64,000 nucleotides of DNA, taken from contig JAHLKG010000024.1 in assembly GCA_025526995.1 (NCBI GenBank), positions 248,001 through 312,000 on the forward strand, read 5' to 3'. Shown one piece after another: positions 1 to 11,149 of the stretch. The translations under genes were made by a program, and so were the position numbers. The stretch's first letter is position 1, and the number at the start of each line of letters is the position of its first letter. The notes beneath the pieces are model-generated. The model had not been told where the DNA came from, made no database searches, and saw nothing but the letters and a program-made list of their open reading frames with translations. The DNA is from Powellomyces hirtus. Lineage: Eukaryota > Chytridiomycota > Chytridiomycetes > Spizellomycetales > Powellomycetaceae.

Positions 1-167
1 AGGGACATCGTTCGCAACGTCGGTCATGTTTTTGTTTATATGTCGTTGCCGGCACTGTCATTTCTCTGGTTTGACGTTCACCGCGCCTTCGCGTGAAGCC
101 ACGTTTTGTCAACTCCCGATTTTGCAATTCACACCTCTCAATATAGGCAGCCACAAACTCGATCGGA

Positions 168-1847
168 ATGTCCCTCCAAAGTCTCCAAGAGAAGGATCGG
201 AGAAAACGGCCGCGCATAAACCATTCTCCTCCGGGTCGTAGTACCCAGTCCTTGATTGGACAACAGCGGATCAACTTTGCTGGTGTGCTTTCCGACGAGG
301 TGATACTCTACATTCTCACCTACCTTTCTTATCAAGATCTTGCACGACTTTCTCGAGCTTCTTGGCAGTGGAAGCGGCTGGCGTCGGATCAGGCATTGTG
401 GAAAACGCTGTTTGTGGGCCGGTTTCCCCTGCGTTCTCCGACTGAAACAGAACCGGCGCAGTCTACCTCGAAAGGGAAACATGGCGGTACTGGACCGGGA
501 CGCAGAAGGAGTGGGCTGGCCGGCGATATCATGAGAGAGCAATGCGATTGGCTGTCCATGTACATTCTTCAGCACAATTGGAATGCCGGCAATTATCGAA
601 TAACCAATATCGACCTGTCCGGAGCCGATCCCCCTGCTGACCCAGCGAGTGAGCGTCAACCTACCACCAGCCATAGCGATATGCCAACCATGTGTACTCC
701 TATCGTTGCATTCACTACGGACTACATCTTGGTCGCTCCCAAACATGATCACAGCAAAGATATTGGAGTTCAAGTGTGGAGCATCGATCAACAGCGGCAC
801 ATTGGCACTTTGAGGAGAACGGCCAAGGAGACTGCCGCAATCACGTCGCTTCGTGTTGATGGAAGTGCCGCACGGACATCGAAGCGAGTCATTGCGGGAT
901 ACAGCAACGGGGATTGTACAATCTGGGAGATATCAGGCGATGCCGGACGATGGAGTTCGGAGGAGCTTTGCACCATCTCGGGACGTCCTGGCGCTCGGAC
1001 GCTTTTGGGAGTTGCCATCTGCGACGACGTCATCACCACATGCTCTTCACAATTTGACGTGGTTCTGTATCGACTACTGCAACCGAGTCATACAGACAGG
1101 AAGTGGACTTGGAAGCTGTTGAATCGATTGCAGAGCCGAGTGTGCTGGGCGCCTGTTGACCTGCACTTGTCGCGAGCGCGCGCTCTCGACACATATTTGC
1201 TTCACATCTCCTACGCTTCGCCGACCCCATCGTTGGAATGGCAAGTGGGCCTCGAAAGGGTCACTTTCTCTCTGACACGGGGCATCATCTCCAACGAGCA
1301 TTTCTCACCCAAGCCAGCCAAGTTTATGGCGCGATCCATTTCACCATTGACATGTATCAAATTCCGACCTCCGTATCTTGTGACTGCGCACGCCGACAAC
1401 GTTGTTCAAGTCTACAACTTGATCTCAACACCCACGGCCCGGAATGCCTCACGAACGACTCTCGTTCACTTGTCTCCGCTCTATGCCCATGCCGCCGCTG
1501 TAACAGCGCTGGAACTGGACGGAGACAGCGGAAAACTGGTCACTGGAGGATTCGACGGCATCAAGGTGTGGGAACTACAGGATGAAAGTGGTCGAATCGT
1601 TGTCCGGGACCCTACAACGACGCTCGTCGATGCGGATTGGCAGGGAGATTGGCAGCGGAGGGGGGACACCAGCAATGCGGAAAGAGGTCCAAAATGGCTC
1701 GGCTTTGATGCCGGCCGTATCGTCAGTTTTAGTGGTTGTCACTGTAGCAAATCCGCCCGGTCGACAAGCGACGGTGCGGACTCCAGCTGTTCCCCCGCAG
1801 ACATGGCTACTGGAGTAGTCAAAATCTTTTCTTTTTTGGATGAGTAG
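168..1847 (+). CDS. F-box / WD40-repeat protein
   Basis: A single open exon encodes 559 residues. An F-box lies at about residues 38-83 (start LSDEVILYILTYLSYQDLARL, ending in LWKTLF). The rest has degenerate WD40 blades; the clearest are VIAGYSNGDCTIWEI near residue 245 and LVTGGFDGIKVWEL near 450. F-box/WD40 proteins normally act as substrate receptors of SCF ubiquitin ligases, with the F-box binding Skp1 and the propeller binding the substrate. The ATG at 168 is the first in frame and leaves about 37 residues before the F-box. The substrate cannot be read from sequence, and no specific orthologue is recognised. The longer opposite-strand frames here are shadows. Confidence 0.85.
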   Translation: MSLQSLQEKDRRKRPRINHSPPGRSTQSLIGQQRINFAGVLSDEVILYILTYLSYQDLARLSRASWQWKRLASDQALWKTLFVGRFPLRSPTETEPAQSTSKGKHGGTGPGRRRSGLAGDIMREQCDWLSMYILQHNWNAGNYRITNIDLSGADPPADPASERQPTTSHSDMPTMCTPIVAFTTDYILVAPKHDHSKDIGVQVWSIDQQRHIGTLRRTAKETAAITSLRVDGSAARTSKRVIAGYSNGDCTIWEISGDAGRWSSEELCTISGRPGARTLLGVAICDDVITTCSSQFDVVLYRLLQPSHTDRKWTWKLLNRLQSRVCWAPVDLHLSRARALDTYLLHISYASPTPSLEWQVGLERVTFSLTRGIISNEHFSPKPAKFMARSISPLTCIKFRPPYLVTAHADNVVQVYNLISTPTARNASRTTLVHLSPLYAHAAAVTALELDGDSGKLVTGGFDGIKVWELQDESGRIVVRDPTTTLVDADWQGDWQRRGDTSNAERGPKWLGFDAGRIVSFSGCHCSKSARSTSDGADSSCSPADMATGVVKIFSFLDE

Positions 1848-4800
1848 TAGAATAGAGTCTGTTACGTCTGTCATCTCTGTAATCAAACCGATGCTCATAT
1901 ATGTTGATGTGAACGTTTCTACCTATCGTCTAAGCACTCTCTCTCTCTGTGATTTCGAAACAATGATGCTTCTGCTGTATGAAGGTTGGGTCAAATCCCT
2001 ACCAAGCCTACAGGCGTCTAGACAATTGACTCACCGACGCCGCGCTGATCCAGAAACATTGCACGACCTTTACAACCCGCTTCCACAGTCGCACGTGCAA
2101 GAGAGGCTATCTGATAGGCCAAGTATAGACCGCGCTGTCGGTATGCAAAATTCTGAAACGCACTGATCTTTCAAAGAAGGTCGGGCTTTCCATCGCTCGC
2201 CATCGTCGAAAGAAAACAGGTTCGAGGACGCAGACTGCACTGATCGCCCTCATTATGATCTTGGCGCAAGGTTCCGTCGTCAGGGAGGCCAGAAGGAAGA
2301 GGGCTCACTCTTCATTGTAATCTTTCCACAAGGACCTTGGCTCAAGTTGCAGTCGCTGGTAGGGGCGGAGTATGGGCATGTCGGCGGGCAAGGTTGGAAT
2401 TATCGGGAAAGAAGATAGAAGAAGGAGTGAGAAGCTCGCGAGGTTCCTATCGCTGGTGTAGGATTGGAAGAATGGAAACGGATGCGGAACAAATGCGGAG
2501 GGCGAACGGAAGGAAAACTTCAACCAATCTTTTGAAGGGTACCTCGGATTTTTAAATACATCTTTCGAAGGCCCGGGCCATATGCTGTCTGCCCGTGAAA
2601 GGAACGAGAACGCTTCTCACAGTTAAGTACTTAGCGAGTTCCATGCTCGTTCTTCCCCAGCGCTTCCGACTCAAGTCTTCTGCCGCGAGCACCCGAACCG
2701 CATATGCTCCCGGTTTTTGAGCATGAGGGTGGGCGGGAGCAATCATTTAGAGTGCACGTCGCCGTCACCTACTCTAATACTCTTGCGACGTATTCCTTTC
2801 CTACTACCGATCCGCCACTGTCTCGAGAACCGGCAGTCAAAAGCAACTGCCGTGCGCATCACATGTCGATCACAACTTTCGCAGCCTAGTTTCCTCTCAT
2901 GTTCTTGACGAGAGCTGTTTGACGAGAGCTGGTCAGAGGATTTGAAGCGCGTTACATACATTCGTATAACTCTCCGCCCACCCTTGCTTTTTCTCGACCA
3001 GTCAGGCAGTTGCTGCCAGATATCATCCACTCTGCTCCTAACACTCATCTGCTCCTCAACTGCATCTCAAGCGGCATCACCCCTCTTTTCCGTGCAATCT
3101 TTGCTGACCAGGTATATATATTCTCACCGCATCTAATCTGAAGCACTGTCATTAGAGTCCCAAATTGAGGTCACTCAGCTCAGACTTCGACAGCGGCGAC
3201 ATCACCGAGGACCACCACCGTGCCTGACTGTGTGCCCACGTTGGCTCCGGCACACATGTCGACTCAGAACCACCATCCCCGTTTCTGGACTGGTCGCTAA
3301 AGCGGGCGTCATGTCCTTCAATGAAATCTGGCTTCAAGGCAGACAAATAGCTTGGACCTGGCACCATCACCGGCCTCTAGAATGTTAGGCCCTCTGCCTA
3401 CGTTGGCTCAAGCAACTCAACCGGTCGTCAAACCGAGCGCGTTGATGAAGAAACCAGATGCACTTGGGTCTCCTCAACGAAAATGACCCGAACGACTGGA
3501 ACCCGAAACACAAGGACCCTTTGGCCGTTGCCGACACAAAAGCTGCGCTTGCAGTGTGGCGCGGTCTCAATGACCGATTCGCTAGCCTCTTCCGCTACGG
3601 GTGCCGGGGATGTAAATTTGAATGTTGGTGTGACATCAAACCGGGCATGCCGCTGAGCGATATTTGGTTTGGTGGCTGTCGATGCTATCCCTGCACTCGA
3701 CGCCTTTGATGGCCCGGTCATTCCACCACTCGGAGACGGCTAAACTGTGTAAGAAAAGAATGGGATCGCCCGGTGCTGATGTCGGCTAAACACTCGCCAA
3801 CATTTCCGCCTGTGACTGACCTCGTACCCGTCGGATTCGATTTCCGTAACCTTCTTGTCCCCGGGCCTCTGGACCTTACCGACCGTTTGATCTCGTCCAT
3901 AGAGGTATTCGGCATTGTCAACGCGTCCGGAACTTCTATCATCCTACGATGTCGAGAAGTGTCCGAGTGGAACTGCATCAATGACTGTTGCTCTCCTAGC
4001 TCTCACGAGAGCTGACCAGAAAAAACCTGAAGTAGTAGTCTGACACCCCTTGCAGCCAGATTGACAATAACATTGTTGCATTGGACGCCTAGCAGCCACG
4101 TCATTCTTGAACATGTCGGACTCCTCCATGACGAAGATCGGTTGAAGGACCAGCAAGCTCTTCCTGATTTACCCTCGGCCCTGCCGTAGCCAGGTCATCT
4201 CTACCACCAGTCCAACTGGCACATGAAGTTCTTGTAGGATATAGAGATTGATGCCCGGGCGACGAGGAATGCGAAACATAGCTCTTGCTCGTCTGCACTC
4301 CACCCTGTTGATACTCGTGACCCACACTGCTGGAGCATCATGCAATGCATGTAAAGATATTTGAGGGGCATCCCGCCAGATGCGCATATGTAGAACTGGT
4401 CACCTACGGGGAGAAAGAAAGGAATGAGTAACAAAATATGACCAACCAGTCCATCTCACACAGCCCCCAAAGCGAATTTCAGAGGAAGTTATTGCGTTCA
4501 TGATAATTCTTCTTTATGTTCCATTTTTTGTGTTCACAATTTTATTGAACTCATCATAATTCGCCGCGAGCGGGGGCAGTGTGCCTTCCGACGTCCAGCG
4601 CTCACCTCGTGATTGACGACCGGACCCCAATTGCGGTCTATAAAAACCTAAGACAGTCAAGCGCAATCGAATTCCTGATCCGACTCCCTACCATTCATTA
4701 GTCATCATCAATTGGAACGTCCACTGAACACAGATGTTGGTTGGGGCAAGACAAAAATCAAATTAAATTATACAGGAAACACGGGCCATAGCCGTAAGAA

Positions 4801-4872
4801 TGAGAAGGGACCGCAGGCTATCGGATGCAATCCACGATCGGACGAAGGTGGAAGAGATTCTCCAGGTTGAGC
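1848..4872. other. 3-kb intergenic stretch with no recognised gene
   Basis: No frame longer than about 108 codons is found, and none resembles a known family. The only coding-like scrap is a minus-strand frame ending near 2305 with the C-terminus RLQLEPRSLWKDYNEE, which could be a terminal exon but has no convincing upstream partner. An exact 13-base direct repeat TTGACGAGAGCTG occurs at about 2904 and 2919, and its core ACGAGAGCTG recurs at 4005. A multi-exon gene made of very short exons cannot be excluded. Confidence 0.4.
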
Positions 4873-5575
4873 TTAGAGCAGGTCGAAGTCGTCCAACTAT
4901 ACGATCATCAATATTGGTATTAGCAGACGCACAAGTAGCCAGTCCTCCTCGTACAACAATGTACAATACCTTGTCGTTGTACTTGAGGATCTTTCTCTTG
5001 ATCTTGGAAGTGTCCACCCAAGTGACAAAGTCCTCCATATTCCGGTTGACGAGATATGCTGGGTCGGTGACTGTCTCTGGCCCGACTCGGATATGACCTT
5101 GTTCGACGTATGCAACCGCTTGCTTTACCGTTTCCGCCATTTTCTGTCGAACCATAACCACTGCCAGCCGTCTCCGACAGAACGAAGCAACGGTAACTTT
5201 GGCGCACTGACTCAGACTTTTCTCGGCCGTCAAGATTCCCATACGATACAACCGTTGCAGCAGCTTGTTCGTCATGTCCTCTCGATACGGGTCCCGCGGG
5301 TCCAGTAACGATATCTTATTGGCTATCTTTGTTATTTGCCCAGCCATTTTGTTATATCTGTAGGAAATCAGAACCGAATTCCGGCTGTCAGCGGGCGGGG
5401 AATCGAACATGCTTCTTGCAACTTTTTTTCACTCTCACTTTATGTAGTCTTCTCGCCGAGTGACATGGTACCGACGCATGACTCGGGTCTCGAGAAGAGA
5501 CTGGTCCGACTTCCATTGCAGAAAGTCGACCTTCTTCAGCAGCTTCTGTTCGTGGAACTTGAGCTCTCGAACCAT
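4873..5575 (-). CDS. IMP3: U3 snoRNP protein IMP3
   Basis: Three exons (5575-5439, 5357-4970, 4896-4873) encode 182 residues, the usual length for IMP3. The N-terminus reads [20 protein letters not shown]; the middle carries the S4-type RNA-binding region with [23 protein letters not shown] and [17 protein letters not shown]; a 24-base last exon gives LDDFDLL. IMP3 joins U3 snoRNA to the pre-rRNA in the small-subunit processome of the nucleolus. Both introns have GT..AG ends, and the second contains ctaat near its 3' end. The gene diverges from the TANGO2 gene across about 208 bp, and its 5' leader is a CAA repeat. Confidence 0.95.
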
Positions 5576-5597
5576 CGTTGTTGTTGTTGTTGTTTAG
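5576..5597 (-). repeat. (CAA)n repeat in the IMP3 leader
   Basis: On the minus strand the sequence just upstream of the IMP3 ATG is a run of CAA triplets, seen as GTT repeats on the plus strand. It would lie in the mRNA 5' leader or core promoter. CAA repeats are unstructured and favour scanning; a function here is inference. Confidence 0.6.
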
Positions 5598-5783
5598 GCA
5601 AGTATTTGTTAATTCACAAGTGTCGCAAATGGCAAAAACAGCAAAAACAAACAAGAGTTCACAAGAGTGTTGGAAAAGATGTCGCGGTCCCTAAATCTAG
5701 GTCTACATAGGACATCATCCAAAAGCGCGAAGTTTGAAAAGCATTACCTTCCCGGCAAATCCCACCGGCGAGCAAAGCAAGGC

Positions 5784-7106
5784 ATGTGCGTAACGTTCTT
5801 CGTACTGGGGCATCCCAAGTATAAGCTGTAAGAGCGGTTTCGTCTTTGTATTTTTGTTCAGGAGAAAGGAAAGACATGAAGGCATCTATTTGACAGAGTG
5901 TGGGTGGTGGCCTTGTAGTATCGTCCTCGGCAACAGGGACGAGTATCTCGACCGCCCCGCGGACCGCGCGCACTTTTGGACCGAAATTGGCGCCCCGGAT
6001 GTTCTTGCCGGTGTCGACTTGGGTCACGTTAAGGCGGCGGATCCTATGGGCACCAGTGCCAAGGGAACAATAACCCAGATCGGTGTTGAACAAAACGTCG
6101 TCCTGAAGTCTGGAGTACAGTATGACAGAGAAACGGTCACGTCGGAGACGCCTGCTGCTGCCGCGGCCGTATCTGGCGTTACGAATGAGCAGAGGAAGAA
6201 TCCCACAGCAAAAGATGATGTGGACGCTGTATCGCCCGTATCAACCACAACTACCGCCGCCGGTCTCGCAGCTCTGAAGACGCACGGATCCTGGATGGGC
6301 ATCAATAAACGCACGGGTCACTTTGTCTTCCTCACCAATTTCCGCGAACATCCGTCCCTAACGAACCCATCTGCTCTAACTCGCGGCTATCTTGTGCGTG
6401 ACTTTCTCATGTCCGATGCCCTCGATGCTGTAGCCTACGCACGGGCGGTCCACTCAGACTACGGAAAGTACAACGGGTTCAATCTCATTGTTGGCACTAT
6501 CGACCCACATCAGGCCGTGCCCTTGGGATACTACTGCGGGAACAGATCGTCGGCCCGTGATCAACCATCAGAGCCGCTGCAACAGGGCATCGTGTACGGC
6601 ATGTCGAATGGCGTGCTTGTTAACGGACAGTCGACTTGGCCAAAGGTTGAACGGGGAAAGCTGCTTCTACAACAAGCTTTGGACGAGGTTTGAATGACAG
6701 TCTGTTTATTGTACCATTATTCTGGTGTCGACCCCCATCCTTGCAGCTAAACCTAACTGTACATAAGGAATGTGCTGACCCGGACGCTCTGATTGACAAC
6801 TTGCTTCGCATCCTCGCGGACAAGACGACGTATGACGACTCGGAGCTCCCTCCAAACATGTACAACTATCAAGTAGAGAAGGCGCTCTGCCCAATCTGCA
6901 TCGATCGCAGCCGGACACCAAATGGCCAATATGGTACGCTCACCCACACAATTATATTGGTAGACCACCAGAATCAAGCCCGGTTTGTCGAGGTCAATCG
7001 GTATGCGGTCGTGGGACCGACCGCTGCTGATACTACATCCCTCCTCGCTGTGGACGAACACCAGAACAGGTTAGATTTTCGGTTTGTGCTTGGAGATAGC
7101 AGGTAG
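5784..7106 (+). CDS. TANGO2 / NRDE-family protein
   Basis: Three exons: 5784-5827, 5919-6687 and a third beginning near 6738 or 6769. The N-terminus MCVTFFVLGHPKYKL joins across intron 1 to IVLGNRDEYLDRP, the family signature (Met-Cys start and NRDE). Later motifs are WMGINKRTGHFVFLTNFR, YNGFNLIVG, YGMSNGVL and TLTHTIILVD. TANGO2 proteins affect Golgi organisation, mitochondrial lipid and haem handling; the catalytic role, if any, is unknown. The second intron has a weak donor (gtttga) and two in-frame acceptors, after cttgcag or after acataag, which changes the product by a few residues. A low-complexity insert rich in Ala/Thr/Val lies near residues 110-140. Confidence 0.9.
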
Positions 7107-7487
7107 CCAACATGCACTTGGCAGATATTTCACTGATAGAGGCAGCTGAAGCATGCGTATGAAATATGCCGTAGAGAGAATGCCTCAAAACCTCCCAGCT
7201 ATAATTCGACATGATGATACGAAGTTCTCGCTCCGTAAAAACACCTTCCCATGTGGGACTCAACAACAGGTTTCAAAAGGTCACGGACAAGTTCAGAGGT
7301 TGATCTGAACTCATAGTTTTTACACACATCTCGTCAAGCTACGAACAAAACAGTTGACTACCTCGTTCCCTCAGCTTTTCCATACACATGTATCAAAAAT
7401 ACCCTTGTTCCATAGTAGAATGAATACGTTTATTTACCAAAAACGAAGAGAAAATACAGAAATGATGTTTATATCGTTGAAGCCTTT

Positions 7488-10335
7488 CTATGGTTGCTCA
7501 TCTTCTTCCTCGTCCATGCTGGATAGGACGAACCGATCTGGAATCGGGCCGCGGTTTTCATCCACCAATCGCATCTCACTGCGCTCATCTTCCTCGTCGT
7601 CAAATGCCGCATCCACCTCATCATCATTGAGCATCTCAAACTCATAGTCCTGCTCGACCGATGAGTCCGCGGCCCGCTTTCTGCGGATATAGTAGAAGCC
7701 TCCGCCGGCGGCACCCAGGACCGCCGCGCCAAACACCAGCGCGTACGCCCCACTGGCCCGGCTGGCGGTAGGCACGGGCACTGTTGTCTCGGACGCGGCC
7801 GGCTCGCCCGTGGCTGTCGGACGTGCCAGTGTTGTCGTCTTGCTGACGACGGAGGTGGGAAGCGATGGCAATGATGGGGGTTGCAAGTCGGTGTCCGTTT
7901 CAGATGGCTCACTGGCACTACTGGTTGAGGTGCTGGGTCCTGGCAACAGGGCGCTGACTGGAGGTATGGTCGGCCTGGTGACGGTGGGTGGAGCGGTTTC
8001 TCCCCACACCGTCATCCACCAGTACTTGAGGGTACCCTTGCGCGAAGGGTGGATCCTATCTGTGACCTGGAACTTCCAGTCGCCCACGGGATCCTCACCC
8101 CTACAACATAGCACGATAAGTCTATGATTTTCTGACCACAGCAAAATGCCGCAAGACCCACCAGTGCTTCACGGTCATCAACGTCCAGTTCTGATACCCG
8201 TTTGGGTCTGAGTCCCGCGGACGAAATGTCGACAACTGTGATACAATGCCGTGCGGCGACACCAAGAACATTTCAATATCACCTCGTGAGTCGTGTTCGA
8301 TGGTGACGTGGACGGTAATATGCTCGATGCGGCTCATGTTGGCCTTCTTGATGTCCTCTTCCGTGATGCTGATTATGCTATCAAGTCTTTCAAAATCGTG
8401 AGGAATCTCCTTGTTCGATTCAGCTACCGGGCTCACAATGTGGGTTTGCGGCCGCACGTGTTGGAACCTCTTGGCCGCTTCGACCAGCTTGTAAGCGTCC
8501 AATTTGCCGTATCCATACTTGTTGTTGAAAGGACGCCCCACCGCCGTCTTCTCCCATCCATCATCCGTCAAATCGACGGGAACCGCGTTTTCCACGGTCA
8601 GGTGTTGCATATCTCTCCAGGTAAGATCGGGTCTGTGTAGCAACGAGGTGGAAAGCGTCACTTCCACCTGTATCTATAATGTTGAGCGTTCATTAATGAA
8701 CCATTCCTGCATACCTGATCTGGAGAACAAGTGCATAGACGCCTGAAGCTAGAGGAGCAGCGGCAGAGGTCCCACCATGGGCGTCCGTACACCCATTTCC
8801 GGGCCAGTCCGTGGTATACTGCAAAAGTAGCACACAGATCAGTACAAAGAACATATACTTGGATTTCCCTTTGAGCCATGCAAACCTTACAATGGCATCC
8901 GCCCTCTGTCCACTGCTGCTGTACATAACAATCATGACTGCCGAGCACGCCTCCGAATACACCGGATGTGTGTTGGAGCGATCCAACGCTCCGACCGTGA
9001 TGGTGTATATGCTATTTGTGTAACCATCTGCGTTACTGAAGCGGGGAAGATGAGTCCGGCGAACACTAGCGGTGTGCAGAACTCTCCTAACGCTTACCAG
9101 TGATCACTAGATGCGGCACCGTTTCCGCTGGCAAATACAAAAATTGAACCCAAGCCCCCACGTCCGTTTGCTATTCCATTGTAAACGGCGTCTGTGACAA
9201 TCTGCGGCGGAGCTTCCATTGATCGTCCGTCGTCAGAGGGACCCCAGCTACATGAATAAATATGGTTGTTCTGGTAGTCATAGTTGATGGCAGCTGCCTC
9301 ATCGGCTTCCGTTAAGGCACCCCCCAGAATCCTAACGCCTGATGATGAGCGTTAGCCATGCCTCTCTGTCCCCGAATCGCGTCCAGCGCATGGACGTACC
9401 AGACACCTTGGCATTGTAGGCAACGCCAACTCCGCAGACATCGTTACGCACAGCTGCAACTTCGCCAGCACATCGAGTTCCGTGACGATCTTCCGGCAGT
9501 TTTGGCTCAGGAGTCTTTACATGGACATTGTAATCATACGACCCTTCCGCGTACTATAAGATACGGTAAGTGTGACACAATCTCAGCAGGAGGAGCTCTG
9601 CCTTCCCGAAGACCTACAAAGTTCTCTGCCAGATCTGGGTTGTTGAAATCAAGGCCGTCGTCAACAAAGCATACAGTGGCGTTATGCCCCGTGATGCCTT
9701 GCTTCCACACGCCTGTCACATTCAGATCGTTCCCGATGATGACAGTGTTGATCTGTACGGCCTATGTTAGAGAGTGTCTCCTTCAGTAAAACACTCGAGA
9801 AATCGCATACCAGATGCCACTGTTGCCCGAACCCTGGATCATGGATGCCAAGTTCCTTCCTCAACTCATCCAAACGGAACGGTCTTCCTCTCTCATTTTG
9901 TGGTATCGGTCCGCGTTTATGCAGCCTTATCGTAGGGATCTGGGCTTTTGCTGATACGACATAGGGCGCGGTGGCAATCTCCCTTTCGTGCAGCCGACGC
10001 TCTTTCTCCAAATGCGCTTCGCTACGCACTTCTAAAGGTCCAACCCCCGCACTTGTCGTCCATTTTTCGGTCGCGAACATGTAATAGTCGGGTAGTTCCC
10101 CAACGCGCCCCACCACATGGTACCCAAGCGAGTCGCCAACCGCCCTCGCGCGTTCTTCCCACGCCGAGGGAGCCGGTTCCGCGGCTTTGTCAAACGGCGC
10201 AAGTTGCACGGCCAGATAATGGAAGTTGGCATGGTCATTCAAGGTTGTCGGCTTATCACCCAACCGTGCTGCGCACACCAACGTGCCGGTCAAGGCCAAG
10301 AGAGCCGATAGACAATTTCCGACGGAAAGAATCAT
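7488..10335 (-). CDS. KEX2: Kexin-type proprotein convertase
   Basis: Eight exons (10335-9811, 9752-9618, 9553-9400, 9338-9098, 9035-8891, 8818-8715, 8632-8162, 8100-7488) give 795 residues. In order: signal peptide, propeptide, S8 subtilase domain with Asp206 (VDDGLD), His244 (HGTRCAGE), oxyanion Asn344 (FASGNGA) and Ser418 (HGGTSAAAPLASG), P domain (RIEHITVHVTIEHDSRGD, then GDWKF), a Ser/Thr/Pro stalk, one membrane segment (ALVFGAAVLGAAGGGFYY) and an acidic cytosolic tail with YEFEML. Kexins cut secretory precursors after paired basic residues in the trans-Golgi; the Tyr motif fits TGN retention or retrieval. All catalytic residues are present and all phases agree. Confidence 0.96.
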
Positions 10336-11149
10336 GGCGAAAAAGTCCAGTGGTGCCGGACGGAGAGCAGAGAACCCGAGATAGCCCCAAGTGCCACGGT
10401 CTCGTAAAGTGTGTCCAAACAGTGAGAACCTTGTTCGAGCGGTCTAAAACACACAAAACGTGGCTTAGAACAAAGTGACACACGGACCGCACGGGAGCCC
10501 TTACTGCGGGCCTATTCCACCTACAGAGCAGAGACACGATTTCCCGGAATGTGAGGTGGCAAGAACTACGACGTTGTGAGGAGCGGACTTAACAACTTGT
10601 TTTGACCATTTGGGGGATGTGCGTGTGCTGAAACACCCAGCCACCTGTTTGCTTTCCCTGCCCCCATCATCTCCACACGCGACGCGTTCCTTGGCGAAGG
10701 ACGGGAGGAAGGGGAAGGCAGAACCTTCTAAATCCCCTTGAAAATGGAACGATTTTGTGCTGACCAGCCAACAATAGCCGAATATGAATATGTAGATCAC
10801 AATTTACATGGCAAAGCTAGTGTCATCTGTTCTGGGCAGTGGCGGCTCTGCTGTCTTGCATTGCAACCCATCAACCACACTATGACACTATCAAATCAAC
10901 ACTGGGGAACGTGGGTAAATCTGATTCATATTATACGAATTTTTGGCCAAGCATTCTTTCATTCATTATCAGAAGAGGAGGATAGGTAGGAAGCCGCGCG
11001 AGCAGCAAATCACGCTCAAACAGTTGAGCGATGTTGGAAAAACAGTAGATGCTGTTCGCATATTGGAATATTACCAGTAATCGTATGTAATGAGGAACAA
11101 CAATGTAAAATATGTATATGGGCATGCTCGGATGGTTGATGGAATCGTC
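10336..11149. other. Intergenic region between kexin promoter and diacylglycerol kinase 3' end
   Basis: About 814 bp. It should hold the kexin promoter and the terminator of the upstream kinase gene. No coding frame, RNA gene or repeat is recognised. Confidence 0.5.

Noticed and set aside
138..800. 220-codon minus-strand frame
   Set aside because: Antisense to the F-box/WD40 gene; no recognisable domain.
10738..10989. 83-codon frame in the kexin upstream region
   Set aside because: Short, low-quality frame with no homologue pattern or splice context.
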